Origin: Methylobacterium aquaticum | GTDB taxonomy: Bacteria; Pseudomonadota; Alphaproteobacteria; Rhizobiales; Beijerinckiaceae | Length of the DNA: 64,000 nt | Direction: 5' to 3' | NCBI RefSeq assembly: GCF_016804325.1 | Contig: NZ_CP043627.1 | Span: 4,709,001 to 4,773,000 of the forward strand | Shown here: positions 32,193-43,132 of the stretch, piece after piece | Position numbering within the stretch: position 1 is the first letter of the stretch | How the letters are laid out: each line of letters begins with the position of its first letter | Program-made: the position numbers and the translations under genes | Notes under the pieces: model-generated | Told to the model about the DNA's origin: nothing | Database searches by the model: none | The model's input: the letters and a program-made list of their open reading frames with translations, nothing else

Positions 32193-32600
32193 TTACTTCA
32201 GCAGGCGCGCCAGGGCCTTGCCGGCCGGGGTGCGGAGTTCCTTGGCATCGATGGTGCCGTCGTTGTCCGGGTCGGCGAGCTTGAAGCGGGCCTCGGCCAG
32301 GGCGAGGTACTCGTTCTTGTCCAGGGTGCCGTCGTTGTCCGGATCGGCCTGCTTCATGTCCTTGCGGCTGACGCGGCCCTGCAGCTCCTTGGTGTCGAGG
32401 GTGCCGTCGGCATCCTTCTCGAGCTTGTCGAACACCGCGCCGGCCGCGGCCTTGACCTCGGCGAGATCGATCGTGCCGTCCGAATCGGTGTCGACGGCCG
32501 CGATGGTGCGGTCGGTCTTCGGCTTGGCCTCGGCCGAGACGGGCAGGGCGAGCGGCGCGGCCAGGAGGGCGGCGAGAAGAAGAGTCCGGTTGAGGATCAT
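32193..32600 (-). CDS. Lanmodulin-like periplasmic EF-hand protein
   Basis: A 135-residue exported protein (signal peptide 1-25, VSAEA) with four EF-hand loops at 37-48, 61-72, 86-97 and 110-121. Neighbouring loops are only 12-13 residues apart, and Asp occupies position 9 of each. Compact spacing and Asp9 are lanmodulin traits, as are segments such as DPDNDGTLDKNEYLA and GRVS between loops 2 and 3. Lanmodulin binds lanthanides with picomolar affinity in the periplasm. Here only loops 3 and 4 keep Pro at position 2; loop 1 has Thr, and loop 2 has Lys and Glu in place of Asp1. Selectivity for lanthanide or calcium is therefore uncertain. Start ATG 32600. Confidence 0.85.
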   Translation of the reverse strand: MILNRTLLLAALLAAPLALPVSAEAKPKTDRTIAAVDTDSDGTIDLAEVKAAAGAVFDKLEKDADGTLDTKELQGRVSRKDMKQADPDNDGTLDKNEYLALAEARFKLADPDNDGTIDAKELRTPAGKALARLLK

Positions 32601-32709
32601 GGTGCGATCTCCATAGCTGAAGCCGGGCGCACCCTCTCTCGCGAGGGGCGGCCCGGGATAATCTGGCAATTGCATACCTAACCGCACCAGGAAGGTTTGC
32701 AACCCCGAT

Positions 32710-34047
32710 TCACGCTGGGGAAGATTCGCGTCCCACCTTTTCGACCAGCACCTTGTCGACCCGGCGCCCGTCCATGTCGACGACCTCGAAGCGCCAGCCG
32801 TTGCGCTCGAACCCGTCGCCGGCCGTCGGGATGCGGCCGAGCTGGAAGATCACGAATCCGGCGAGCGTCGAGAAGTCGTCGTTGTCGGGCCGCTCGGTCA
32901 GGCCGAGACGGTCGAAGGCGTCGACCGCCGGCATCATCCCGTCGATCAGCAGCGAGCCGTCCTGGCGCTCGACCACCATCGGCTCGTCGTCGTCGGTCTC
33001 CGGGATGTCGCCGGCGATCGCCTCGAGGAGGTCGGTCTGGGTGACGATGCCTTCGAGGTCGCCGTACTCGTCGACGACGATCGCCATCCGGACGGGCTTG
33101 GCCTTGAAGGTCTCGAGCACCCGCAGGATCGGCATGCCCTCATGCACGACGATCGGCTCGCGGATGATCGTGTCGAGGGTGATCGGCGCCCCGTCGAGGA
33201 GCTGGTTGAGCACGTCCTGCTTGCGCAGCACGCCGACGATCTCGTGGATCTCGCCCCGGCTCGCCACCAGCTGCTCGTGACGGCAGGCGCGGATCGTCTC
33301 CAGCACCGCCTCGCGCGGGTCCTCGACGTCGATCCAGTCGACCTCGTGGCGCGGGGTCATGATGTCCCGCACCCGGCGCTCGCCGATGCCGAAGATGCGC
33401 TGCACCGCCGCCTGCTGCGATTCCTGGATCAGGCCGGCCTCCTGGCTCGCCGCCACCAGGAGCGACAGCTCGGCGGTGGAGTGCAGCGAACCCTCGCCCG
33501 AGCCGGGCTGCAGGCCGCACAGGCGCAGCACGCCGTTGCCGAGCCCGTTGAGGAACGAGATCGCCGGGCGGAAGACCAGCAGGAACACCCGCAGGGGCCG
33601 CACGATGGCGAGCGCCGTGCGCTCGCTGCGCTGGAGCGCCAGGCTCTTCGGCGCCAGCTCGCCCAGCACGATGTGCAGCGAGGTGATGACCACGAACGAG
33701 AACACCACCGCGATGGCATGGGCGCCGGCCGTGCTCGCGCCCTGGGGCAGGAAGGCGAGCAGCGGCTCGATCAGGTGGGCGAGCGCCGGCTCGCCGACCC
33801 AGCCCAGCGCCAGGGACGAGATGGTGATGCCGAGCTGCGTGGCCGCGAGATGCGAATCCAGGCTGTCGACCGCCCGTTGCAGGGCGCCGGCATTGACCCG
33901 CTTCTCGGCTACGAGCTCCTGGACCCGGCTGCGCCGGACCGCCACCAGGGCGAACTCGGCCGCGACGAAGAACCCGTTCGCGAAGACCAGGAACACGATG
34001 GCGAACAGGCCGAGGCCCGTCCCCCAGGGACTGTCGGAGAAAATCAC
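32710..34047 (-). CDS. CNNM/CorC-family protein (DUF21-CBS-CorC_HlyC)
   Basis: A 445-residue membrane protein starting at GTG 34047. An N-terminal DUF21/CNNM domain with about four helices (1-190) is followed by two CBS domains (about 215-335, with [17 protein letters not shown] and [19 protein letters not shown]). The C-terminal CorC_HlyC domain (about 350-435) ends in [14 protein letters not shown]. Relatives are linked to magnesium/cobalt export; older annotations as hemolysin are misleading. CBS domains probably sense ATP-Mg. It lies downstream of the lanmodulin-like gene's promoter, with no obvious operon partner. Confidence 0.88.
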   Translation of the reverse strand: MIFSDSPWGTGLGLFAIVFLVFANGFFVAAEFALVAVRRSRVQELVAEKRVNAGALQRAVDSLDSHLAATQLGITISSLALGWVGEPALAHLIEPLLAFLPQGASTAGAHAIAVVFSFVVITSLHIVLGELAPKSLALQRSERTALAIVRPLRVFLLVFRPAISFLNGLGNGVLRLCGLQPGSGEGSLHSTAELSLLVAASQEAGLIQESQQAAVQRIFGIGERRVRDIMTPRHEVDWIDVEDPREAVLETIRACRHEQLVASRGEIHEIVGVLRKQDVLNQLLDGAPITLDTIIREPIVVHEGMPILRVLETFKAKPVRMAIVVDEYGDLEGIVTQTDLLEAIAGDIPETDDDEPMVVERQDGSLLIDGMMPAVDAFDRLGLTERPDNDDFSTLAGFVIFQLGRIPTAGDGFERNGWRFEVVDMDGRRVDKVLVEKVGRESSPA

Positions 34048-34320
34048 CGCCTCCCGTGGCGCAACCGGCCGCGCCCGGGGTCGGAGGCGGCCTGCCCCCT
34101 CATAGCAAGTCTGCCCTCGAGAGCCTATCCGTCAGAATGCGCGGGGGCCGCTTCCTCCACGGCCGATGCCGCGGAGTAAGTCGAGGGACGCTTCACACCG
34201 TTTTGCGGCGCAACATCTGGCCTCGATCGGCGGTTTCTGCTAGGCGCCCCGGAAATTCCTGTGCCGGCTCGGGTTTTTCCGCGGGCCGCAGGCCCACGAC
34301 CGAAAGACCCGGTGGCATTC

Positions 34321-35937
34321 ATGGCGAGCGACCTGTCCCGCATCTCCCGCGCGCTCCTCTCCGTCTCGGACAAGACCGGGCTGGTGGAGTTCGCCCGCGC
34401 GCTCGCCGCCCGCGGCGTCACCCTGGTCTCGACCGGCGGCACCCACCGGGCGCTGACCGAGGCCGGATTGACGGTCACGGAAGTCTCGGACCTCACCGGA
34501 TTTCCCGAGATGATGGACGGGCGGGTGAAGACCCTGCATCCGGGCGTGCATGGCGGGCTGCTGGCCGTCCGCGACAACCCGGAGCACCAGGCCGCCATGC
34601 TGGCCCACGGCATCGCGGCGATCGATCTCCTCGTCGTCAACCTCTACCCCTTCGAGGCGACGCTGGCGGCGGGCAAGCCCGCGGCCGACTGCATCGAGAA
34701 CATCGACATCGGCGGCCCGGCGATGATCCGTGCGGCGGCCAAGAACCACAAGGACGTCGCGGTGGTGGTCGACGTGGCGGATTACGCCACGGTGCTCGCC
34801 GATCTCGACGCTCATGACGGCGCGGTCACCCTCGCGACCCGCCGGCGCCTCGCCCAGAAGGCCTATGCGCGCACCGCCTCCTACGACGCCGCCATCTCGA
34901 CCTGGCTCGCCGGCGAGATCGCGGCCGCGCCGGAGGCCCAGACCTTCCGGGCGCCAGTTTTTCAGGCGCTGGGCGGGACGCTGGCGCAAGGGCTTCGCTA
35001 TGGCGAGAACCCGCACATGAAGGCCGCGTTCTACCGCACCGCCGGCGCCCCGCGCCCGGGCGTCGCGACCGCCCGCCAGCTCCAGGGCAAGGAGCTGTCC
35101 TACAACAACATCAACGACACCGACGCCGCCTTCGAGGCGGTGAGCGAGTTCGATCCCGCCCGCAAAGCCGCGGTGGTCATCGTCAAGCACGCCAATCCGT
35201 GCGGCGTCGCGGAGGGCTCGAGCCTGGTCGAGGCCTACGAGCGGGCCCTGCTCTGCGATCCGGTCTCGGCCTTCGGCGGCATCGTCGCGCTCAACCGCAC
35301 CCTCGACGCGGAGGCGGCAAGGAAGATCGTCGAGATCTTCACCGAGGTGATCATCGCCCCCGACGCCACCGAGGAGGCGGCCGCGATCGTCGGCGCCAAG
35401 AAGAACCTGCGCCTCCTCACCACCGGCGGCATCGCCGATCCCCGGAGCCCCGGCCAGGCCTGGCGCACGGTGGCGGGCGGCTTCCTGGTGCAGGACCGCG
35501 ACAATGCCGTCGTCGACGACATGCCGCTGAAGGTCGTGACGAAGCGCGCCCCGACCGAGGCCGAATTGTCGGATCTCCGCTTCGCCTTCCGGGTCGCCAA
35601 GCACGTCAAGTCGAACGCCATCGTGTATGCCAAGGATGGCGCGACGGTCGGCATCGGCGCCGGGCAGATGTCGCGGGTCGATTCCTCCCGCATCGCCGCC
35701 TGGAAGGCCGCGGAAGCCGCCAAGGCCGCCGGCCTGCCGGAGAGCCTCGCCCGCGGCGCGGTGGTGGCGTCCGACGCCTTCTTCCCCTTCGCCGACGGCC
35801 TGCTCGCGGCGGCCGAGGCCGGGGCCACCGCGGTGATCCAGCCCGGCGGCTCGATGCGCGACGACGACGTGATCCGCGCCGCCGACGAGGCGGGTCTCGC
35901 CATGGTGCTGACCGGCCACCGCCACTTCCGGCACTGA
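34321..35937 (+). CDS. purH: Bifunctional AICAR formyltransferase / IMP cyclohydrolase
   Basis: A 538-residue enzyme catalysing the last two steps of IMP synthesis: formylation of AICAR by 10-formyl-THF, then ring closure. The N-terminal IMP cyclohydrolase (about 1-200) starts [16 protein letters not shown] and contains the [10 protein letters not shown] motif. The C-terminal transformylase holds [22 protein letters not shown] with the catalytic His, and the C-terminal [10 protein letters not shown]. Length is normal. A hairpin terminator follows at 35947. The preceding 270 bases show nothing recognisable beyond presumed promoter sequence. Confidence 0.95.
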   Translation: MASDLSRISRALLSVSDKTGLVEFARALAARGVTLVSTGGTHRALTEAGLTVTEVSDLTGFPEMMDGRVKTLHPGVHGGLLAVRDNPEHQAAMLAHGIAAIDLLVVNLYPFEATLAAGKPAADCIENIDIGGPAMIRAAAKNHKDVAVVVDVADYATVLADLDAHDGAVTLATRRRLAQKAYARTASYDAAISTWLAGEIAAAPEAQTFRAPVFQALGGTLAQGLRYGENPHMKAAFYRTAGAPRPGVATARQLQGKELSYNNINDTDAAFEAVSEFDPARKAAVVIVKHANPCGVAEGSSLVEAYERALLCDPVSAFGGIVALNRTLDAEAARKIVEIFTEVIIAPDATEEAAAIVGAKKNLRLLTTGGIADPRSPGQAWRTVAGGFLVQDRDNAVVDDMPLKVVTKRAPTEAELSDLRFAFRVAKHVKSNAIVYAKDGATVGIGAGQMSRVDSSRIAAWKAAEAAKAAGLPESLARGAVVASDAFFPFADGLLAAAEAGATAVIQPGGSMRDDDVIRAADEAGLAMVLTGHRHFRH

Positions 35938-35946
35938 TGGCATGAC

Positions 35947-35972
35947 GCCGGCCCGTTGACCGACGGGCCGGC
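35947..35972 (+). terminator. Terminator after purH
   Basis: GCCGGCCCGT pairs with ACGGGCCGGC around TGACCG, nine bases after the purH stop codon. No long T tract follows, so it may also act as a transcript-stabilising 3' hairpin. Confidence 0.7.
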
Positions 35973-36013
35973 CTCGGCCAAGCCTCACGGCGACGTGAGG
36001 AGAGGCGGGCACG

Positions 36014-37297
36014 ATGCGGCTGGACGAACACCCCCTGCGGGCGCGGGTGCTGGCGGAGGTCCATGCCCGGCCGTTCACCCCGGTCAAGACGCCCCGCCGC
36101 TTCCTGCACTACGCCTTCCTGACCGACGGCGACGCGGCGGCGGCCGATCGCGACGCGCTCGAGGCCTATTGCACGGGCCTGGGCCATCCCGGCCCGGCGC
36201 CGGGGGCCAAGCAGCACCGGGTGGTGTTCTCCGGCGCGATCCTGCGCTGGGAGAGCCACAGCGAGTTCACCACCTATACCTGGGAATACGGCGACGCCCA
36301 GGGGCAGGCGTTCCAGCCCCAGCCCGACGCCCTCGAGGGGGCGATGGCGGAGCTGGCCCAGCCCGGCCCGCTCCTCGTCGCGGTCGACCTGCACCTCCTG
36401 CCGGCGGTGGAGGGCGGGATGCCGCCGGAGATCGTCTCGACCTTCAACGCCGCCTCGCTCGCCATGGCGGATGCGGAGGGCGGGGCGGCGGTGATCGCCA
36501 CCGACTTCCAGCCCGATCCGCACGGCTATGTCCGCATCGTCGTCGCCGACCGGCGCCTGAGCCGGCTCGGGGCCGGCGCCCTGGTGCAGCGCCTCCTGGA
36601 GATCGAGACCTACCGGACGCTGGCGCTTCTCGGGCTGCCGGAGGCGCAGAGTCTAGGCCCGACGATCCGCCGGATCGAGACCGAGCTGCCGACCCTGATG
36701 GAGGCGATGCGGACCAGCGAGGGCTTTGCCGAGAACCACGCCCTCCTCGACCGGCTGATCGCGCTCGCCGCCGAGCTGGAGGCTGGGTCGTCGCGCACGA
36801 TGTTCCGCTTCGGCGCGACCCGGGCCTACGACGAACTGGTGCGCCTGCGCCTCTCGGCGGCGGCCGAGCACGCGCTGCCCGGCCAGACCAGCTGGTCGAT
36901 GTTCCTCGCCCGGCGCTACAACCCAGCGATCCGCACCTGCCTGGTGACCGCCGACCGCCAGGACCTGCTCTCCCGCCGCCTCGCCCGCGCCGCCCAGATG
37001 CTGCGCACCCGGGTCGACATCGAGCTGGAGCGCCAGAACCAGGCCCAGCTCCAGGCGATGAACGACCGGGTGCGCCTGCAGCTCCGCCTGCAGCAGACCG
37101 TGGAAGGCCTCTCGGTCGCGGCGATCACCTACTACGTCGCGAGCCTCGTCCACCACGTGCTGGAGGGCGCGCACCATGCCGGGGTCCCGGTCGATGCGAC
37201 GATCGGGACGGCCTTCGCGGTGCCGCTGGTGCTGGTCGGGGTGTGGTGGACGGTGCGGCGGATCCGGCGGGCGCATGCGGAGCCGGGCGGGCATTGA
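36014..37297 (+). CDS. DUF3422 family membrane-anchored protein
   Basis: A protein of 427 residues. The family N-terminus is clear ([19 protein letters not shown], then [12 protein letters not shown]), followed by [13 protein letters not shown] and a long helical, probably coiled-coil region (about 290-365). Two hydrophobic segments near the C-terminus (about 365-415) anchor it in the membrane. DUF3422 proteins are widespread in proteobacteria and have no established function. It follows purH by about 75 bases behind a terminator, so it is probably a separate unit, and it is convergent with rsmA. Confidence 0.85.
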   Translation: MRLDEHPLRARVLAEVHARPFTPVKTPRRFLHYAFLTDGDAAAADRDALEAYCTGLGHPGPAPGAKQHRVVFSGAILRWESHSEFTTYTWEYGDAQGQAFQPQPDALEGAMAELAQPGPLLVAVDLHLLPAVEGGMPPEIVSTFNAASLAMADAEGGAAVIATDFQPDPHGYVRIVVADRRLSRLGAGALVQRLLEIETYRTLALLGLPEAQSLGPTIRRIETELPTLMEAMRTSEGFAENHALLDRLIALAAELEAGSSRTMFRFGATRAYDELVRLRLSAAAEHALPGQTSWSMFLARRYNPAIRTCLVTADRQDLLSRRLARAAQMLRTRVDIELERQNQAQLQAMNDRVRLQLRLQQTVEGLSVAAITYYVASLVHHVLEGAHHAGVPVDATIGTAFAVPLVLVGVWWTVRRIRRAHAEPGGH

Positions 37298-37329
37298 GCG
37301 GGCGGTTTTCGCGTCGCCCTGCCTGTTCT

Positions 37330-37387
37330 GAAGACCTCCGCGTCGGTCCGGGGCCGCAAGCGGAGCCCGGACGACGCGGAGGTCTTC
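37330..37387. terminator. Long bidirectional terminator hairpin
   Basis: GAAGACCTCCGCGTC pairs perfectly with GACGCGGAGGTCTTC; an inner GTCCGGG/CCCGGAC stem extends it. It separates the convergent DUF3422 and rsmA genes. Confidence 0.8.
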
Positions 37388-37436
37388 CGACACGGTTGGG
37401 GTGATCGGAAGCGCGCATCGCGTCGATGTCGAAGAC

Positions 37437-38272
37437 CTACAGCACCTGCGCCATCGCCACGAACCCCGCCACCGGCACCTCCTCGGCCCTCGCCGTCTCG
37501 GGGATGCCGGCGGCGGCGAGCAGGCGGGCGGGGTCGGGGTGGCGGCCTTCAGGCTCTGGCGCAGCATCTTGCGGCGCTGGCCGAAGGCGGCGCCGGTCAC
37601 GGTTTCGAGCGCCCGGACCCGGCAGGGCAGGGGCTCGGGCCGCGGCACCAGCCGCACCACGCTCGAGGTCACCTTGGGCGGCGGCACGAAGGCCGAGGGC
37701 GGCACGTCGAACAGGATCTGGGCCTTGGTCCGCCAGCCGCACAGCACGCCGAGGCGGCCGTAATTCGCCCGGTCGCCCTCGTCGGCGACGATGCGCTCGG
37801 CCACCTCGCGCTGGAACATCAGGGTCAGCGACTCCCACCAGGGCGGCCAGGCCTCCGCCGTGAGCCAGCCGGTGAGAAGCTGCGTGCCGACATTGTAAGG
37901 GAGGTTGGCGACGATCCGGGCCGGGCCCTCACCGACCAGCGGCCTGGGATCGAATTCCAGCGCGTCCGCCTCCACCACCTCCAGGCGGCCGGGATAGTGG
38001 GCGGCGATCTCGGCGAGCGCCGGCAGGGCGCGGGGGTCGCGCTCGACCGCGATCACGCGCGCCGCGCCATGCATCAGCAGCGCCCGGGTCAGGCCGCCGG
38101 GACCGGGGCCGACCTCGACCACCGTCACCCCCTCGAGCGGACCCGAGGAACGGGCGATCCGGCCGGTGAGGTTCAGGTCGAACAGGAAGTTCTGGCCCAG
38201 CGACCGGCGCGGCATCAGGTCGTGCGCCTGCACCACCTCGCGCAGGGGCGGCAGACCGTCCGGCGCGCTCAT
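37437..38272 (-). CDS. rsmA: 16S rRNA dimethyladenosine transferase, frameshifted near its 3' end
   Basis: RsmA (KsgA) dimethylates two adjacent adenosines in helix 45 of 16S rRNA, a late check in 30S assembly. From ATG 38272 the frame shows [11 protein letters not shown], the SAM motif [11 protein letters not shown] (about 50-60), the catalytic NLPYN (about 117) and the C-terminal [16 protein letters not shown]. The last 35 or so residues ([15 protein letters not shown], then [12 protein letters not shown]) are one frame off. Adding one base at 37536-37539 (GGGG on plus) restores a 277-residue protein ending at 37437. Its ATG overlaps the pdxA stop, so the two are translationally coupled. 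Confidence 0.88.
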
Positions 38273-39285
38273 GCCGAGGCTCCCGTCCGGGTCAGCCGCC
38301 CGGCGAGCTTGAGGGCGGCGATCAGGCTGTCGGGCTTGGCCAGGCCCTTGCCGGCGATGTCGAAGGCGGTGCCGTGATCGGGCGAGGTGCGCAGGAACGG
38401 CAGCCCGAGGGTCACGTTCACGCCCTCGTCGAAGGCGAGCGTCTTGATCGGGATCAGGGCCTGGTCGTGGGTCGGGGCGAGCGCCACGTCGTAGGTGGCC
38501 CGGGCGCGGGCGTGGAACAGCGTGTCGGCCGGGTGCGGGCCGGTGATCCGGATGCCCTCCGCCCGCAGGCGCTCGATCGCGGGCGCCAGCACGTCGCGAT
38601 CCTCGGTGCCCATCGTCCCGGCCTCGCCGGCATGCGGGTTGAGCCCGGCGAGCACCAGGCGCGGGGCGGACAGGCCGAAGCGGGTCCGCATGTCGGACTC
38701 GACGATGCGGGCGGTCTCGACGACGAGGTCGGCGGTCAGCAGCTCCGGCACCCGGCGCAACGCCACGTGGATCGTCACCGGCACCACGGCCAGCGCCTCG
38801 GACCACAGCAGCATCACGGGCGTCGGCGGGTTTTCGCCGGGCGCGGCGGCGAGGGCGGCCAGGTACTCGGTATGGCCGGGATGGCGGAAGCCCGCCTCGT
38901 AGAGCACGTGCTTGGCGATCGGGTTGGTGACGAGGGCAGGCGCCCGGCCCGCCTGCACCAGCCGCACCGCCTCGTCGATCGAGGCCAGCGTGCCGGCGGC
39001 GGTCGCCGGATCGGGGGTGCCGGGCTCGGCCGCGACGGTGATGTTTCCAGGCAGCCGCACCACCGGCAGGGCCCGGGCGAAGGCCTGGGCCGCACTCTCG
39101 GGCGTGGCTTCCGCCAGCGGCACCGCGAGCCCGAGCCGGGCGGCGATCTTTTCCAAGAAATCCGGGTCGCCGATCACGAAGAACGGGGCCAGCCCGTGCT
39201 CCTCCCGGGCGAGCCAGGCCCGCAGGGTGATCTCCGGGCCGATCCCGGCCGGGTCGCCCTGTGTCAGCGCGAGGGCTGTGGTCAT
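38269..39285 (-). CDS. pdxA: 4-hydroxythreonine-4-phosphate dehydrogenase
   Basis: A 338-residue NAD-dependent enzyme of the DXP-dependent pyridoxal phosphate pathway. It oxidises 4-phosphohydroxythreonine for condensation by PdxJ, whose gene is at 60408. Family marks are [13 protein letters not shown] at the N-terminus, [10 protein letters not shown] (near 115), the metal-binding His in [11 protein letters not shown] (near 130), GLNPHAGE (near 203), PHPADTLF and [12 protein letters not shown] near the C-terminus. It overlaps rsmA by four bases. Only 86 bases separate it from lptD, where many alphaproteobacteria have surA. Confidence 0.92.
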   Translation of the reverse strand: MTTALALTQGDPAGIGPEITLRAWLAREEHGLAPFFVIGDPDFLEKIAARLGLAVPLAEATPESAAQAFARALPVVRLPGNITVAAEPGTPDPATAAGTLASIDEAVRLVQAGRAPALVTNPIAKHVLYEAGFRHPGHTEYLAALAAAPGENPPTPVMLLWSEALAVVPVTIHVALRRVPELLTADLVVETARIVESDMRTRFGLSAPRLVLAGLNPHAGEAGTMGTEDRDVLAPAIERLRAEGIRITGPHPADTLFHARARATYDVALAPTHDQALIPIKTLAFDEGVNVTLGLPFLRTSPDHGTAFDIAGKGLAKPDSLIAALKLAGRLTRTGASA

Positions 39286-39371
39286 CGCGGTTCCGTTCGC
39301 TGGTGGCGCGTTCTCGCGCCATCGCATCCCGGCTCCTGCCGGGCAAGCGCCCACCTCGGTCGCCCGGCCCG

Positions 39372-42038
39372 TCACCGGGCCGTGGCGATGCCGTCCGCCG
39401 TCGTGGTGGTGCTGAGGTTCTGGCGGAAATTCGCCTCGCCGAGGGTGCGCAGCTCGATCCGGAGCAGGAAGGTGCGGTTGCGCTCGCGCAGGCCCGACGC
39501 CGTCTCGATCGGCGAGGACAGGTAGTTGAGCGAGATCGTCGTGCACTCGTCGCGGTAGCCGAAGCCGAGGCCCGACGACGAGACGTAGAACTTGTCGGCC
39601 CGGTCGTAGGTCGGCGCGGTGCCGACGGGGTTGAGGAAATAGGACTGGGCCGCGGTGGCGTAGAACTCGCGCACCTGGAGATAGTGCGAGAGGTCGAACA
39701 GCACCTGGCCGGTGACGAACCAGTTCGGCGTGATGTTGTAGAGGGCCGAGGCCTGCAGGCCCTCGCGGCGTCGGTCGAAGCCGAGCTCGGGCTGCGCCTC
39801 GTAGCGGGCGTAGATCAGCGAGGTCTCGAGCGGCAGGAACGGTGCGAACTTTGCCGTGATGCCGCTCTCGAAGCGCTTGAGCGCGAAGGTCGAGTTGTCG
39901 AACCGGGCCCGGGTGATGAAGCTGATGTTCTGGTTCGGCGAGACCTGGAACCGCGAGACGAAGTCCGAGCGGGTGGTTTCCAGGCCGGAATTGCGGCCGA
40001 CATTGTCGATGTCGCCGCGGCGGAACGAGTTGACGCCGGCGAGCGCGATCGACTCGCCGAACATCGCGTTCATGTAGAAGCCGTTGCGGCCGGTGATCGA
40101 GTATTCCGCGCCGAGATTGGCGCGCACGCCGCCCTCGACCCGGTCGTAGCCGGAGAACTTGTCCCAGGCGAACAGCGAGGTGTCGTCGAAGACGAGGCTC
40201 TGCGCGTCCTCGTTCGGCAGGCGGCCGATCTTGGTCTCGCTCGGCCGCGCGATCACCTGGGCGACCGGCGACACGGTGTGGACGCCGAGCGGGCCCAGGT
40301 CGGCGACGAAGGGATAGCGGTATTCGAGGCCGACCGCCGGCATCACCCGGCCGGAAAAGTTCGACTCGGGCGAGAACAGGTTGGTGACTTCGTTGTTCTG
40401 GAAGCCGGTCGTGTTCGGGTTCACGAAGAAGGCGTCGCCGCGCAGGTAGGCGAAGGGCTGCCAGCGCTGGCCGAACTCGTCCGTGAAGGTGCGCCGCCAC
40501 GACACCTGGGCGGTGGCCCGGGTGGTGTCGCCGGCCAGCCCGCTCACCAGGCACTGCCCGCGCTCGAACACCGAGCAGGTGCTGTAGAGCGGGAAGGTGA
40601 TGCCGTTGACGCTCGGGCTGAGCAGGTAGGTCCCGGTGCGCGGGATCTGGGTGTACTGGGTCGCGTCCCGGGTCAGGTGGGTGAAGTTCGCCTGGAACCG
40701 TACCTCGCCGCCGATCGGGTCGGGCCCGTCGCGGCGCTTGTCGTAGTCGATCACCGGGGCGACGATCGGCTGCTGCTTCTGCCAGTCGAAGGTCGACAGG
40801 CCCTTGAAGTAGTAGCCCCGCGCCTCGAACCACGAGCGGTCGCCCTGGCCGATCAGGTAGGCGGTGGAGACCGCCTCACGGAAGTAGTCCGTGCTGATCG
40901 TCTGGTTGCGGATGCGGTAATTGTCGAGGAACCACTTGTCGGTGACGCCGACGACGTCCCAGCCGGCGCGCCAGTTCGGGGCGAGGTAGAACTGGCCGGC
41001 CGATTCGATCGAGCCGCGGAAGTCGCGGTCGCCCGAGCCGAGGGGGCCGGGCAGGAAGGCGCTCGGCGTCGACTGGAAGATGCCGCTGATGCGGACGTTG
41101 TAGAAGCCGTTGGCCAGCCGCTGGCGCCACTCGGCCTGGCCGAGCACACCCTGCTTCGACAGGAAGGTCGGCTCGACGGTGAGGTCGTAATCGGGCGCGA
41201 TGTTCCAGAAGAACGGCGTGCCGATGCCGTAGCCGAGCACGTTCGAGGACACGAAGTGCGGCGCTAGGAAGCCGGTGTCGCGCCGCACCGTCGGGTCGGG
41301 CGAGTAGAAGTAGGGCAGGTAGGCGATCGGGATCCCGGCCACTTCGAGGGTCGAGTCCTCGTAGTAGATCCGGCGCTCCTCGTTGTTGTGGATGATCCGC
41401 GCCGCCTTGACCTGCCACAGGGGCGGCCGCTCGGGATGGTCCTTGCACGGCTCGCAGGCCGTGTAGGTGCCGTATTCGAAGGTCGTGGTCTGGCCCTCGA
41501 CGCGCTCCGCCCGCGGGGCGGAGAAGCGCACCCGGGCCGGGCGGCCGCGCTGCTCGATCGTCTGCTGGATGCGCAGCGAATCGATGAAGCCCGACTTGAA
41601 GTCGTCGGTCAGCTCCATCCGGTCGCCGGTGACGACCGCGCCGGTCTCGTCAGTGAGGCGGACGTTGCCCTCGGCGAAGACCCGGCCGGTGTTGCGGTCG
41701 TAGCGGACGCGATCGGCCAGCAGGGTGCGCGGGCCGTAATGCAGCTCGGCGTTGCCGACCGCCGAGACCGTGTTGCGGTCGTTGTCGTAGACGAGCTCCT
41801 TCGCCTCGACGAGGAGGCGCTCGTTGCCGCCGCCCTTGGCGGCGTTCTTGGCCGAGCCGGCCGCCAGGCGGTCGTTGAGCGTACCTTGCGCATGCGCAGG
41901 GCCGCTCACGCCCGCCGTCACGGCGGCGGCCAGCATCACCGTCAGGGATCCCGTGACCGCGGCACCCGCGGCCTTACGCACGACTCGACCCATCCCCGCA
42001 CCCGCTAGCCCCGCGCCGCCTTTCCGGAGGTCCGGCAT
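39372..42038 (-). CDS. lptD: LPS-assembly protein LptD
   Basis: An outer-membrane beta-barrel of 888 residues that inserts lipopolysaccharide into the outer leaflet. The N-terminal export signal (about 15-50, ending AHAQ) leads to the periplasmic OstA-like beta-jellyroll (about 65-190: [20 protein letters not shown], then [15 protein letters not shown]). The long C-terminal barrel follows, ending [14 protein letters not shown]. Paired cysteines (YTACEPCKD and CSVFERGQC) may form the disulfides LptD needs. The chosen ATG 42038 overlaps the lptG stop in TGATG; an internal ATG at 41993 is the alternative. Confidence 0.92.
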   Translation of the reverse strand: MPDLRKGGAGLAGAGMGRVVRKAAGAAVTGSLTVMLAAAVTAGVSGPAHAQGTLNDRLAAGSAKNAAKGGGNERLLVEAKELVYDNDRNTVSAVGNAELHYGPRTLLADRVRYDRNTGRVFAEGNVRLTDETGAVVTGDRMELTDDFKSGFIDSLRIQQTIEQRGRPARVRFSAPRAERVEGQTTTFEYGTYTACEPCKDHPERPPLWQVKAARIIHNNEERRIYYEDSTLEVAGIPIAYLPYFYSPDPTVRRDTGFLAPHFVSSNVLGYGIGTPFFWNIAPDYDLTVEPTFLSKQGVLGQAEWRQRLANGFYNVRISGIFQSTPSAFLPGPLGSGDRDFRGSIESAGQFYLAPNWRAGWDVVGVTDKWFLDNYRIRNQTISTDYFREAVSTAYLIGQGDRSWFEARGYYFKGLSTFDWQKQQPIVAPVIDYDKRRDGPDPIGGEVRFQANFTHLTRDATQYTQIPRTGTYLLSPSVNGITFPLYSTCSVFERGQCLVSGLAGDTTRATAQVSWRRTFTDEFGQRWQPFAYLRGDAFFVNPNTTGFQNNEVTNLFSPESNFSGRVMPAVGLEYRYPFVADLGPLGVHTVSPVAQVIARPSETKIGRLPNEDAQSLVFDDTSLFAWDKFSGYDRVEGGVRANLGAEYSITGRNGFYMNAMFGESIALAGVNSFRRGDIDNVGRNSGLETTRSDFVSRFQVSPNQNISFITRARFDNSTFALKRFESGITAKFAPFLPLETSLIYARYEAQPELGFDRRREGLQASALYNITPNWFVTGQVLFDLSHYLQVREFYATAAQSYFLNPVGTAPTYDRADKFYVSSSGLGFGYRDECTTISLNYLSSPIETASGLRERNRTFLLRIELRTLGEANFRQNLSTTTTADGIATAR

Positions 42039-43126
42039 CAGCCATCCTCCAGGTGCAGAAGCGCGAGCGTTCCGAGAAGACTCCCTACCACGGCCGGGAA
42101 CCACGCCGCCACCGGTGCCGCGACCAATCCAGAGGCTCCGAGGCCCTCCATCACCTGGCGTGCCACGTAGAGCACGAAGCCCGCCGCGACGCCGCCGAGA
42201 ACCATCTTGCCGATGCCACCAAAGCGGAAGAACCTTAATGAAACCGATGCCGCCACCAGCACCATCGCCAGGAACAGCACCGGCCGGGCCAGCAGCACGT
42301 CGTACTGAAGGCGGTAACGCGTGGCGTCGAGCCCCGCCCGCTCGGTCCGGGCGATCGTCTGGCGCAGTTGCCAGAAAGGCACGGATTCGGGCGGGGTGAA
42401 GCGCTGGCGCACCTGCGAGGGGTCGAGCGTCGAGGCGATCAGGTAGGTGTCGTAGCTCTGCGGCTCCTGGTCGAGCCCTTGCACGCGCACGTCCTGCAAC
42501 TCCCAGTAGCCGTCATGCAGGATGGCCCGGGCCGCCTGCATCTGCTGGGTGAAGGCGCCGGCATCGTCGAAGGTGAAGACCGCGACGCCGGCGAGCGTCG
42601 TGGTGCCCTCGATCGCGGTCTCGGCCCGGATGATCGCCTGGCCGTCGAGGCTGCGCTGGCGGATCCACAGGTCCTTGCCGGAGGCGGCTTTCCCCGAGCG
42701 GGCGAAGATCTTGGCCTCGATCTCGGTCGAGCGCTGCTTCAGCTCGGCCGAGACCGGGTTGTAGACCCCGACCGTGAAGGCGCCGATGCCGAGCGCCACC
42801 ACGACGCCCGGCTGGAGGAACTGCCAGGCCGAGATGCCGGCGGCCCGCGCCACCACCAGTTCGAGCTTGCGGCTGAGCTGGAGGAGCGCCGCCATGGCGC
42901 CGAACAGGATCGCGAAGGGCAGCACCTGCTCGGCCACGGCGGGCGTGCGGAAGAGGGCCAGCCGCGCCATCACGGCGGCCGAGGCGCCCTCGGCATCGCC
43001 GGCGCGGCGCATCAGCTCGACGAAGTCGAGGGTGTAGACGAGGGCGAAGACCGTGAGGAAGACCCCCAGGATCATGCGCAGGAAGCGGGCGGCCAGGTAG
43101 CGGCCGAGGGTGAAGCCGATCAGCAT
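42038..43126 (-). CDS. lptG: LPS export ABC transporter permease LptG
   Basis: A protein of 362 residues of the LptF/LptG family. Membrane helices lie at the N-terminus (about 15-35, 60-85 and 100-120) and C-terminus (about 275-355), with a periplasmic beta-jellyroll between them (SGKDLWIRQRSLDGQAIIRAE). With LptF and the ATPase LptB it extracts LPS from the inner membrane and passes it to LptC, LptA and LptD. It starts six bases after lptF stops and overlaps the lptD start, so all three should be made together. Confidence 0.92.
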   Translation of the reverse strand: MLIGFTLGRYLAARFLRMILGVFLTVFALVYTLDFVELMRRAGDAEGASAAVMARLALFRTPAVAEQVLPFAILFGAMAALLQLSRKLELVVARAAGISAWQFLQPGVVVALGIGAFTVGVYNPVSAELKQRSTEIEAKIFARSGKAASGKDLWIRQRSLDGQAIIRAETAIEGTTTLAGVAVFTFDDAGAFTQQMQAARAILHDGYWELQDVRVQGLDQEPQSYDTYLIASTLDPSQVRQRFTPPESVPFWQLRQTIARTERAGLDATRYRLQYDVLLARPVLFLAMVLVAASVSLRFFRFGGIGKMVLGGVAAGFVLYVARQVMEGLGASGLVAAPVAAWFPAVVGSLLGTLALLHLEDG

Positions 43127-43132
43127 CGCGGG

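Noticed and set aside
39261..41267. Very long open frame opposite lptD
   Set aside because: High GC makes long open frames on the opposite strand; composition is Arg/Gly/Ala-biased without domains, while lptD on the minus strand is clearly conserved. The same applies to long antisense frames over rsmB, guaA, lptF/lptG and the ABC exporter.
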